DNA from: Pyrocephalus nanus
Lineage: Eukaryota; Chordata; Aves; Passeriformes; Tyrannidae
NCBI GenBank assembly: GCA_038380795.1
Contig: CM076259.1
Span: 25,216,977-25,280,976 of the forward strand
DNA: 64,000 nt
Direction of reading: 5' to 3'
Shown: positions 1 to 11,902 of the stretch, piece by piece
Numbering within the stretch: position 1 is the first letter of the stretch
Layout: every line of letters starts with the position of its first letter
Notes under the pieces: generated by a model
Databases searched by the model: none
What the model was told of the DNA's origin: nothing
What the model saw: the letters and a program-made list of their open reading frames with translations, nothing else
Translations under genes and position numbers: made by a program

Positions 1-25
1 TTAATGTTTTTCCCTCTGCTTTCAG

Positions 26-135
26 GTGCTTCCTTTGACAAGAGCTCAGCCACTTGGGGTGCTTTGTCCAGAATTGCAGGTCTCTGTAACCGTGCTGTGT
101 TTCAGGCCAACCAGGAAAATGTACCAATTCTTAAG
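26..135 (+). CDS. ATP1A1: ATP1A1 exon: N-domain start (human residues 408-444)
   Basis: Acceptor ttcag at 21-25, donor gtgagt at 136. Phase 1 in, phase 0 out. Encodes the FDKSSATW...[17 protein letters not shown] part of the nucleotide-binding domain. The residue after ATW is Gly (GGT) where the alpha subunits I know have Leu (human L419). The exon is otherwise strongly conserved. Confidence 0.95.
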
Positions 136-1527
136 GTGAGTTCCTAAATGAGGTTTTTGTCCTGTTCCTCACTAGCTCTCATAATCATAGTGAGATTACA
201 TCCTGTGGGTCACAGGAACCTGCAAAGTAGAGGTATCTGCCACTTTCTATCTTTTCTGCAGTCTAGCACTCTTAGAAGAGGTATGCTATGAGTAGTGGAG
301 ATGAGACTGGGAAGACATTTCTCCTACAGCAGACTCCCTGCCATCCACCGGCATCTATACCCTCTTTGGGAGGTCAAATACATCAGACAGAGCTAGGAAA
401 GATCAAAAGGCTTTCCTAGGCATTTCCCAATATCTGGCTGTTCTAAGAATCGCTATCTCTGGCATTTGTGCACTTAAAAGCTACAAGCACCTGGTGCTAG
501 GATAAGTAAACGTCAGAGCTGGGAGAGTGTCTCTAGCCAGTCTGTTCTCACTGGCAAGTCTTTTTAAGCTTTTGCTGTTTCAGTGCTGGTGCAAATACTG
601 GCATAACACCAGTTCACATTCTTGATTCTGAACTGTGACCCAGCCAGGGCTGAAATTAATCGTACAGTGCTTATAATCTGTCAAATGTTAGTCATGTTGC
701 TTAGTAAACTTCTTCCCGAGGGTGTTCTGATGCTGTGGTAATAGAGATGATGGAAGAAACTATTTTTCCTCAGCTGACTGTATCTTAGGTCTACAAAGCA
801 GGACCTGAAGTTAGAGAGTTGAAGTTCTTCATGTCTGAGGAAGGCCTGGGGAGAGGAAGAGTTTTGAGAAGTCTTTAGATGCCAAAAAAAAAGTAGCATA
901 GAAATGAAAAAAAATTAAAATTCTCATAGACAAAGAGACCAGAAGGGCAAGAAATACTTGGTTTCAGTTGCAGCAAAGGAAACTCCAACAGGACATCGAG
1001 CACACACAGATCTCTAGGGATTCCCATCTGCAGTCTCTACCAGTGCTAACCTTATGGGGAAGATGAAATTCTGGACAGATCAAATCCCTGCCAAAGGCTC
1101 AATAAGCTGATCTTTTACTGGAGTGGGAGAGCACATACAAATGTTTCTGTGTTCATGTCATAAGCCTTTGTCTCGTATTTGCTGTTCTTCATAGCAAGCA
1201 ACTTACATTAGTCCTTCTGAAAGTTTACCCTCTAGCCTCACTTAGGCTGACAGTACCTGGTTATGTCACTTTCTCTACCCTTTGAAAGGGCTTCTTGACT
1301 TTGGCATCTGAAGACCACTGCTCTCTCAGGCTAGGAGGCCCAGTGTTCTTAAATGCAGTGTTTGTCAGTACCAGATAATAGAATTATTTATTCTTTGCTG
1401 CCATATCATGTTATGTAGAAGCTGGGACTGGGCTGAGATGAATACACTTTTTTTTTTTCTTTCGATATCTGATCTTCTGTGGTGAATCCATTGGGATGCA
1501 TGTTTTGATAGTTGTCTCTTTCCTTAG

Positions 1528-1710
<183 letters not shown>

Positions 1711-2195
1711 TAAATCTGTACACAGTGTGCCTCCAAACTTGGTTTGGCACCAAAATCTTGTCTAGCTATTACTTGTCTGAAGTCTGCTCAAGGCTAGAAA
1801 TTTAAGTTAACAGACCATGCTTTGTTATACTGTGTAAGAGCTTCTGGAGCTGCACTGGCACTGAGGTGGCAGCTGCTAAAAGACCAGGTGTGCATCTGGC
1901 CTGTATACCAGTAGTGCATGGACAGTGGAATAACTTAAATCTTGGAATAGGAAAGAACTGCTGGGAAATTACCTTAACAGGTGCAACTTGGATACAAAAA
2001 AGACCACTGTGGTTATGCATTAGTGTTAAAGAATACACAGATTCTTTAGTTTGTAAACCTCTTTAAGTTATGGGTAAATGAAAACTAGAGCAGAATATCA
2101 AAAACTGTCCTGAGCTACTGTAGTCACAAAACACCGAGTGCTCATGACCTTCACAGCACATGTTTATACAACAGTTCCATTTCTTCCACCCATAG

Positions 2196-2388
2196 CTGTC
2201 TATCCACAAAAATGCAAATCCATCAGAATCCCGTTACTTGCTGGTGATGAAGGGAGCTCCAGAGAGGATCTTGGATCGCTGCAGCACCATTCTTATTCAT
2301 GGCAAAGAGCAACCACTGGATGAGGAAATGAAAGATGCTTTTCAGAATGCCTACCTTGAATTGGGAGGCCTCGGGGAGAGAGTGTTAG
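2196..2388 (+). CDS. ATP1A1: ATP1A1 exon: N-domain with the ATP-site lysine (human 490-553)
   Basis: Acceptor cccatag, donor gtaagg. It is 193 bp, phase 0-1. Contains [15 protein letters not shown], whose lysine (human 508, K501 in mature numbering) is the classical FITC-labelled ATP-site lysine. It ends with [18 protein letters not shown]. Confidence 0.95.
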
Positions 2389-2882
2389 GTAAGGAAAAGC
2401 ATCCTTAATACACTGAAAAAGGTTTGTCCCCCGTGTTCCTAAGCAGCCCCCACAGATTGAATGAAGGGTTACTCTGTTCCTGCACTGTAACAATAGTGTT
2501 GAGTCAAGGTCAGTTCAGCAATTCCTATCGGAACAGTCCTGCCTTTTAACCTTTAATCCAAAAGGGAGCCTGCAGGGCCTTGTCACGCCCAGCATCTGGG
2601 TTGCCAGGATCAAAATGCAGCAAAGCATTTGGGACCTTCAGTCTCCATGGACCACAGGGTATTAGATTTGCTCCACTGCATGTGAACCAGGCTGTGTCTG
2701 GGCACCTAGCAACAGCTATTAGTTATCAGAATACGAGCGTAACTCCCGCCTCAATAGCCCTGGCTAAACCTCTGACGCTGCCCTGTTATTCTTGTGTGGC
2801 TGTTTGCAGAAGCAGTAAGTGTTCACTCTCTCTGCCTCCTGATATGTAGGAACAGAGTAAATGTGAGTTTTGTGTGTTACAG

Positions 2883-3058
2883 GATTCTGTCACTTGGCTC
2901 TGCCTGATGACCAGTTCCCTGAAGGCTTCCAGTTTGATACAGATGACCTGAACTTTCCTGTAGACAAACTCTGCTTTGTAGGACTCATGTCCATGATTGA
3001 CCCTCCTCGTGCTGCTGTGCCAGATGCTGTTGGCAAATGCAGAAGTGCTGGGATCAAG
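2883..3058 (+). CDS. ATP1A1: ATP1A1 exon: end of N-domain and return to P-domain (human 554-612)
   Basis: Acceptor ttacag, donor gtagtt (a weak donor without G at +5). Contains [16 protein letters not shown], then [18 protein letters not shown], whose DPPR motif is the hinge between the N and P domains in P-type ATPases. Confidence 0.95.
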
Positions 3059-3398
3059 GTAGTTTATTCCTGGATTGAAAATTGCCTTACTCTATTCCCA
3101 GGCATATAAAGGACTTCCTTTTACTCTCTGTGTTGCTGTAATGTGGGTGGATGAAGCATCAATCAGTATTTAAGTATACTACTCCAGGCTTAATTTCTAA
3201 CTTAAATACAAATGATTGTATGTTAATGGACTGAAAAATGAATTAAACTCCAAACTGCTAGGGCACTGACAGATGCAGACAGCATGGTGTCTCAAAGCAA
3301 GTGATTTGGCTCAGGGTATGTTCTGCATGTCCCACAGTACTAGGATGAGAATGAAGCATAGGCTGGAAATGGAGCTGGCTCTGTTGACTCAGGATTAA

Positions 3399-3719
<321 letters not shown>

Positions 3720-4943
3720 TAATGACTGGTGGGAAAAGCCAGAGCTGTTCAAAGAATTAAGCATTTGCCTCTCTCCTTGCCTTGGATAATCCCTCATCAT
3801 CTTTCCCTGGATGTGAAAAGCTTGGCATTTACTTAGCTCAGCATATTTTGGCTCTTTAATGATCATGAATTATGTGAAGAATGCACTAGGCTATCTTGAA
3901 TGTGCATCTCCTGCGTGTGGGAATTAGTTAAGAGTGAGATTGCAGGTGGGCAAGGGGGGCAAGCACTTAGGCTGGTAGTTGACACTAGTCCATAGGTAGG
4001 AAAAGAATAAATGTAAAAATAGAACTCCTTCCTCTTAAAGGTTAATGTTTGCCTTCATATCCTAGTGCAGAACTGAGGCATCCTCAGAAAATGTGCTTTG
4101 GCATAAGCAGGCTGTTTGCAGAATGGTTGGGCTGTCTGCATTGCTTAGCTTGACCCAGCCTGTGTTTGGGCTGGAGGGTAGCCATGTAGCTTATGAACTG
4201 TGAATAGAGACACCCTGTGAAATGAAATTGCTTGGGAAAGACAAGTACTGTGACTGAATTCCATTTTTTAATTTTTTTTTTTATTTGAGGGTAACTTCAC
4301 AGCCCAGCAATGTAGGTTGGGAATTGCTGGGCTGTGTGACTGAGCAGCACAGCAGCTGGCTCTAAGGGTGGGGAAGGAATTTCCCTGTCTAAACTGGGTG
4401 ATGTCAAGAGCTGTGTGGATAGTCTCCTAGACCTATAAGGGATGGTATGCTGGGTTAGAGAGATGGTATTTTGTTGTAGCATGCAGGGTACCAAACCAGT
4501 CTAAATATAACGCTGTGTGCTTTTGTTGCCAAAGGGTGTAAATTAGTCTGAACTGGCATAGTGTGAGCACTCTCTGTGAAGAGCCACATGTAGATCATCA
4601 GTCTGTTACCAAAAGGATTGCCTGCAGAAGACAGCAGCATCTCTTGCAATGTTGGAAGATAACTGCAGAGAGGCCAAGACCTGTGGACAGAACTAGTCTT
4701 TGCCTTGATGCGCTTTAGAAAGCTATAGAAATAACTGATTTGCTCATGAGGCTTTTTGTCAGTTACTTGGCTCTGTTCATCTTTTGTATTCCCCATTTAC
4801 CTTTTAAATTTTGAGCATCAAAACTTCTGTGGAAAGGCTGGCTGGATTAGTATTTAATCACATCAGGAGTTGGTCTTTCCCAAGAGCGCTGAACATAGTT
4901 TTACAAGGCAAGTACAGCTAACGAGAAACTTGGTGTGAAGTAA

Positions 4944-5183
<240 letters not shown>

Positions 5184-5633
5184 TGAAGAGGCAGGGCTTA
5201 AAACTAAGTGCTCTCACGTAAAGGTCCAGACTAGATCTCAATCTGTGAACAGCCTTCAGATGCTGATGTCAGGCTGCTCTACAGTACATAAATATAAGGG
5301 TTTGGCAGAAAAACATCTTCAGTTTGTACTGAGGCTTTCTTCTTATCCTAGGATGTGTGTTAGCATACTTAATTCCCAAATGCTCTGGATGTGCTTGGAA
5401 GAGGACATGTTTATATGTTGTCTAGCATCTCCTATGGAGGGGGCAGCATGATTCTCTGATGAGCCTGATCAGAACAGGGAAAGGGTGAGGGGAGGACAAG
5501 GAGGAACTGAGGTCTCTTTATAGTGAAGTGAAATAGTTTTTTGTGCTTCATCTCCTGAAAGATAGGAGAAAACTTTTTTGCTCAAAACCTCTTACATGAT
5601 GATTTCAGTCTTGCTGTTCCTCTTTGTGACTAG

Positions 5634-5828
<195 letters not shown>

Positions 5829-6391
5829 TGATGAAATAACATTCTTCAGCAATGTTACTTACTGATTGCCTCTGAAATAGCGGCATCTGGAGGACTCTCT
5901 TCTATTTAAGCTTGTCTCCGTGACAAGTGTTTGCAAGGAGAGCAGCACTTTCCTCATCCCTTCAGAGTCTTGTTCCTTTCTATGGGTTCAGCATGACCCT
6001 TTGGGATGGATAACAGTAGGAAGCAGCCAAGTAACAAAAGCTACTTTGTCCTTTTGCCTCACACGTGACCCTACAGTCATCTTTGCCAGCTGAGTCTGAC
6101 ACATTTTCCTCCCTGATGGAGCAATAGCTCTCAAAGAGGAGCAGAACAGAGGGTACCTCCAGGGGCTCTTGGTCTCCAGAAACCAGGGCTTAGTATCCTA
6201 CTGCTGTATGCAGTGAGCTCTGATTGCTGTGACCAATAGTGTTGCTCTCTTTAGGTGATGCTGTGCATGGAGCACACAGTCTCACCCTTACATGCAAGAG
6301 AACTCCTTCATTTGCTGCACTAGCATTTTGCTTTCCAGTGTTACCATGAAGCTGTCTATGAGCTGCTTGGCTGCCTTGTGCTGATAAGTGA

Positions 6392-6676
<285 letters not shown>

Positions 6677-6932
6677 TAATTTTTTTTTCCTAGTGTTTGC
6701 ATAAGCAACCATCTGATCCTCACTTAATCCACACTCTCCATCTCGTGGCTCTCTTGAGTCTGAGTATCCTTCAGTTCTGTATAAGGACAAACTGGGGATG
6801 GGGAGGTCCTTTCTGAATACTACAGCTAGGGCTTTTGGGCAGTGCTGTTTCTCAAACTGAAAACGGGGCAGGGAAGACTCTACACAGTAGAAAATTGAAA
6901 CAGTTCTAACAGCAGTCCTGCCACCTCCAAAG

Positions 6933-7056
6933 GTCCCTGCAATCTCCCTGGCCTATGAGCAAGCAGAGAGTGACATCATGAAGAGACAGCCCAGAAATCC
7001 CAAAACAGACAAGCTAGTGAATGAACGGCTGATCAGCATGGCCTATGGGCAGATTG
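6933..7056 (+). CDS. ATP1A1: ATP1A1 exon: L6-7 loop (human 817-857)
   Basis: Acceptor tccaaag, donor gtaagc. It is 124 bp, phase 0-1. Encodes [20 protein letters not shown], then [20 protein letters not shown], the cytoplasmic loop between M6 and M7 and the start of M7. Confidence 0.95.
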
Positions 7057-7839
7057 GTAAGCTGCTGTTTTCTCTGGCACCAATTTGAACTCAGTGGTAG
7101 CAGGGGTTGTACTCCATCCTGAGTCAGTGACCGCTCTGCTTATTTTGGTAGGGTTGAGGTTTGGGGTGTGTAAACCAGAACCTCAGGCTGTTAAGAACTT
7201 GCCATAATTCTTCCCCTATGGCTTATAGCGGTGGCTTATGCAGCTTGATCCATTGAATCGCTTTCACAGTAATTTTGTTTAATTGCACAGTGCTGCAAAG
7301 GAACTGGCTGACAACCAGCTCTCCTCTGGTTCAGACTTGTTCAGCAAGAACATAGATCCCATTGTTAGTTTAATTAGAAGTAAAGGATTCTCTCCAGCGT
7401 ATCCCTAAACACACAGTATTAGGAGCCGTGATTAAAGGCAGCTACAGAGATGTGCCCAGTTCACAGGATGGGAGCACATGCTTAATTGCAGCAGACCTTG
7501 GGAACCTTCTTGACTCTATTTTGCAAAGGTTGGGGGTGGGCAAGGCTAATGATAATACAAAGGGAGTTTTATCTTGTGTCCTTGAATACAGTGCCATCAC
7601 AGCACAGGGCAGAACAGAAGTAATTCTGTACAAAGTTGGGAGCAGAGGCAGCTCAGCAAAAAGGCTGCAGCTGAGTTTGATTTTACTGTGAACTATTTCT
7701 GTAGCTGCTGCTTGGGACATTGAGCCCCATGAGGAGTAATTTTTAAGATGGTTGGGATTTCCTTCAAACTGCTCTGTTATAATTGCTCTCCACAGTAGCT
7801 TCAGTAGCTTCACCAGTTTTATCACTCTTATCTGTTCAG

Positions 7840-7985
7840 GTATGATCCAGGCCCTTGGAGGTTTCTTCACCTACTTCGTAATCATGGCAGAGAATGGGTG
7901 GTGGCCTTCTGGCTTGCTAGGGCTCAGAGTTCAGTGGGATGACCGATGGATTAACGATGTGGAAGACAGCTATGGGCAGCAGTGG
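7840..7985 (+). CDS. ATP1A1: ATP1A1 exon: M7 and extracellular M7-M8 loop (human 858-906)
   Basis: Acceptor tgttcag, donor gtaagt. It is 146 bp. Encodes [19 protein letters not shown] (M7), then [17 protein letters not shown] and [16 protein letters not shown] is the known beta-subunit contact. Human F878-L879 is replaced by Trp-Trp. The Arg corresponding to mature R880, a cardiac-glycoside contact, is retained. Confidence 0.95.
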
Positions 7986-8103
7986 GTAAGTTTTGAGACA
8001 CAGCTTAGAGGCTGGCAGTCAGAATACTAATGCCTGCTGAAGTTGGTGTGAGCACCAGAGAGCCAAAGGCAGCATGTCTGAATGCTCTCTGCTTTCCTTC
8101 TAG

Positions 8104-8235
<132 letters not shown>

Positions 8236-8754
8236 TAAGTCAGGCTGTCCATGGAAGATTTAGAATTGGACTGTGTGTTCTCCAGCACGTAGCATTCTAG
8301 TTCTTTGTCCCAGCAGTGTCTCAGCATCATAAGTCTTGAACAGTCCTGTGCCTTAGTAATGGATAAAAAAGGACTGGGTGCTCTTTTTCTTGTAGTACTT
8401 GCTACAGTCATCAGGCTGAGACAAAGAGAAATGCTGGCTTCTGCTGGCATTGTCTGTGGGAGCTAGCCCACCTCAAAGGACACTGACATACTCGAGCACA
8501 CAGCCTTGATTTCCTCATCTCATACATCAGGAGATCTGGTGGCATGAACCCCATCCTCCTTCTGAATTTGTGATGAAAGCAATTGCTGGTTGACTTAGTC
8601 ATTAACTGGTGTATCTCCATCTAGAGACATAAAAGACCCTCATGGCAACTGTGCCTCGTAGTCCTCACCTGACAAACTTCTGGGCTAGACTGGAATGCCT
8701 GTTTCCATTCACCCCCATGTAGCAACTAGGTGTTTTTTAGAATCTGATCTCTGA

Positions 8755-8895
<141 letters not shown>

Positions 8896-10001
8896 TAAGT
8901 TGCGTTATGCTTTTTGTGCAGCAGACTGTACCATAGAATAGTAGTGCTTAGGTGGGGAGGTGGTTAAAAGTAGTTGTGAGCTTGTGGAGTGTGAGACCTA
9001 GTCTTAACCTAGAAGAGTTCAAACTGGTGGGTGTGAATGATCCTTTGCTGAAGTGTGGTATACTAGGGTTTTCTTCGCTGTATATGGAATGTTCATGAGG
9101 AGCCTGCAGTTCAATGCCCCACTAAAATTATCAATACAACTTAAGTACTAGGGTGCTCTGGTACAGCTGCCTCCTGTACTTACTTTCATGAAGTATTTTT
9201 ATGGGTAGGGGACTGCACCTGCAAAGAAACCCAGCTGAAAAGCTCTAAATCATAGGCCATATATAATTCTTCATAAGATACATAATTCTTCTGTACTGAA
9301 CAACTACTGATGACATCTTGTGCCTTTTCCTGCCTTTCTCAGAATAGTAGTCTTTTGAAAGATGCTACGTAGATGCAGATGACCAGTCAATGCATAATAA
9401 CTTTCGTAACAGTTAAAAGGGTGCCAACATCTCAAGCTTGCTCAACAGCATTGCAATATTTCATGGCAGGGTTTAGTCTTAAACTTTGAACAGTTTGAAG
9501 TGTCATGAAATTTTCATGGCAAAAAAATCTTGGTACATCTTGTGTTCCATTCAGAAATGTTGTCTGGAGTTTGGTGCTGAAGTGTGAGCATTTCCTAACA
9601 AGAAAGCTGGCCTCTGCCCAGTGCCTGGAGCAGCTGGATGTTAGCACATGTAAATCATAAGCGAAACAATGCAGTTCCAGTGGGCAAGGCTGTGGGCACA
9701 AAGGTTATATGTACTTAGAGGAAGTGCTGCTAGGTTAATAGGTGGGGAGGGGTTGGTACAGGATGAGCAAAGTCAGTATGACATGCCTTGTGTTGGAATT
9801 AATATCCAAAAGTGGATTGACCTATTGCAGCAGAAAACCTGGTGGTAATTCTTGGCTTGGAGGGTTTTTGACTGAACCACAGCCACTGGCAAGCTGGGAT
9901 ATGCCAGCCTTCCTGCACTTGTATGTGCCATCAAGTCAGAGCTCCGCTAGGCAAAGAGCATCTCTTCAGCTTGTGTTTTCATTGTCTCCTCTCCCAAACA
10001 G

Positions 10002-10093
10002 GCCGACTTGGTGGTTCTGTGCTTTCCCATACTCCCTCCTCATATTCGTGTATGATGAAGTCAGGAAGCTCATTATCAGACGCAACCCTGGTG
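10002..10093 (+). CDS. ATP1A1: ATP1A1 exon: M10 (human 984-1014)
   Basis: Acceptor caaacag, donor gtaaga. It is 92 bp. Encodes [20 protein letters not shown] (M10) and [10 protein letters not shown]. It lies after the longest intron of this part (about 1.1 kb), which shows no other feature. Confidence 0.95.
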
Positions 10094-10538
10094 GTAAGAA
10101 TATGCTGCTCATCTATGTTTCGTTCCCCACCTATTCGTGCTGCTGAGTTCTCTAGGAGCCTTGACAAAGCTCGAGGACCTTCAAGTACTGTGCAGGGATC
10201 TATTTTGCTGTGTTTTCCCTTCCTCAACATTAATAATGCAGTTAGTTCAAATTAAGGACTTCTTGCTGTTCCTGCATTCTCTGCCAGTATATGAAAGTAC
10301 CAATGCACTGAAGTTAGGTGGAAGAGACTGAGTAATGCTTGGGTACTTCTAGAAAGCTGGAAGAAGTCCTGTAGAATGTCACTGTTAGTCAACAATTTGT
10401 CAGGATTTTTCCATTGTGGAAGGTCGCTCTGTAGCTCATGTGCTACAGTGCAAGTTTTCCAGAGTCTAAAAGAAACTCTTGTGAACCTCATACTTGGTCT
10501 GCCTTAAAACTAACTCCTTCTCCCTCCTTTTTCTTTAG

Positions 10539-10567
10539 GCTGGGTGGAAAGAGAGACCTACTACTAA
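10539..10567 (+). CDS. ATP1A1: ATP1A1 last coding exon, stop TAA
   Basis: Acceptor ctttag. Encodes the final GWVERETYY and stops at TAA 10565-10567. The C-terminal YY is the conserved element that controls the third Na+ site and the C-terminal pathway. The Arg in WVERE replaces the Lys usual in human and chicken alpha-1. Confidence 0.95.
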
Positions 10568-10725
10568 AAAGCGCCTGTAAAACATTCCACGCACAGCCCA
10601 TGCCACCTCTCCACCATCTCCCCTGTGTGCATACTTCCATCTTTGCAAGAGCAGAACTGTGCCTGGGCCCGAGTGAGCTGAAACTAAAGGAAACATGAAG
10701 AACCGTGGACTGGAGGAGAAAGCAA

Positions 10726-10748
10726 GGGGGAGGTTGGGGTGGGGGGGG
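10726..10748 (+). other. G-rich, quadruplex-capable tract in the ATP1A1 3' UTR
   Basis: Runs of 5, 2, 4 and 8 G with short loops. Splitting the eight-G run gives four GGG tracts. In the transcript this could fold as an RNA quadruplex about 160 nt after the stop codon. Confidence 0.5.
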
Positions 10749-10850
10749 AGTGTCCGACCATCAGTCCAGGGGGATGAGAGTTTGAGTAGTTTTATGTGCC
10801 TTTATGTTTTTGTAAAAGGAAACCGAAGATTTTATATGTGGATTTTTACA

Positions 10851-10856
10851 AATAAA
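10851..10856 (+). terminator. Polyadenylation signal AATAAA of ATP1A1
   Basis: Canonical hexamer 284 nt after the stop codon, followed by a GT-rich stretch. This is the most likely 3' end. Confidence 0.85.
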
Positions 10857-11896
10857 GATGGATTATAAGAGGATGCCCCCACATGGTCTTAGGTGGATGT
10901 TTTTCTCAAGGCAAAAACTGGTTCAGGGCAGCCTCCCCACCTGGCTTAGGGTGTGGTGGTAAGTGCAAGTATTAGTCCCTGTCTTCCCATTTCTGTAGTA
11001 GGGAAGCAGAGCTGCTTGACCTGCAGACAACAGCATGTGTAAAAGTGCATCTTACTCTGTAGCTCAGTGCTTAATGTGACAAACTGCTTGCAAGGACTTG
11101 CATTTCAAAGTCTAAAGCTTGGGAATTCTTCTTGGCTTCCACTAAATGACACTGGGATCCAAGCAGACTTTTCTCAAAATTCTGACACTGATTTTCCTGC
11201 TTGCTTTCCCAAGCAAGGAATAGTGTTTCCTAGTGTCCTCTATGCATGCACATACTTGTTCCGGCATGGCACTTGCATCCTGATACTGGCTTGTGCCTCC
11301 TGTGGAGCGAGGTCATAAGCTGACCGTAGATTCTACATCCTCCACTTTTGAGGAATGCATTGCTGTTGTCTGGGGTCCAAGCTGTCTCTGTGGGCTGAAG
11401 TGAGTCATGCTGCTTCCCTCTGAATATCTAACCATCTTCTGTATGTTTTAATTTACTGTTAATGCCTGTATGGCTTGCTTCTGTGAGGACTTGGTGAGAG
11501 AGCTGGCCTTTTGCATGTGGACAGTCACCATTGCTCCTAGTGCTGTTGTGCTAAAGATATCTGGAGATGCTTGTTCAAGGCCTTGGTCCTATTCCTGAAC
11601 TTCTGGTCTGTGTCCCTCTTAGATATGTGTCTACCTCTGCAAAGGAACACTCTAAACCACAGCACTGAAAGGCTCTGCAATTAAAACTCCATCTTGTCAT
11701 CCCTCCTTCCTCATTACCTTTTGTTTTTTTTTTAAGGTGTTTGAAAGCTGGGTCGCTATATTTATGTACTGAACAATATAAGCTCAAATAGCAAAGAGAG
11801 CACAAGGAAGGGGAAAAATGAGAGGCTGAAGATGGGAACTGTTTTAATTTGTCTTGGATACTCTAATGTGGAACCCTCAGTTGGAGACAATTAAAA

Positions 11897-11902
11897 AATA
11901 AA
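11897..11902 (+). terminator. Possible distal polyadenylation signal of ATP1A1
   Basis: A second AATAAA about 1.05 kb beyond the first, in unannotated sequence, followed by a T/G-containing stretch. It may give an alternative long 3' UTR, but one hexamer occurs by chance every few kb. Confidence 0.25.

Larger units (their letters stand above)
10568..10875 (+). other. ATP1A1: ATP1A1 3' UTR
   Basis: Roughly 300 nt from the stop to the expected cleavage site 15-25 nt after AATAAA. It holds a G-rich tract (10726-10748) and a T-rich stretch (10790-10850). A GT/T-rich downstream element follows at about 10886-10905. A further AATAAA at 11897 could serve a longer isoform. Confidence 0.75.
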
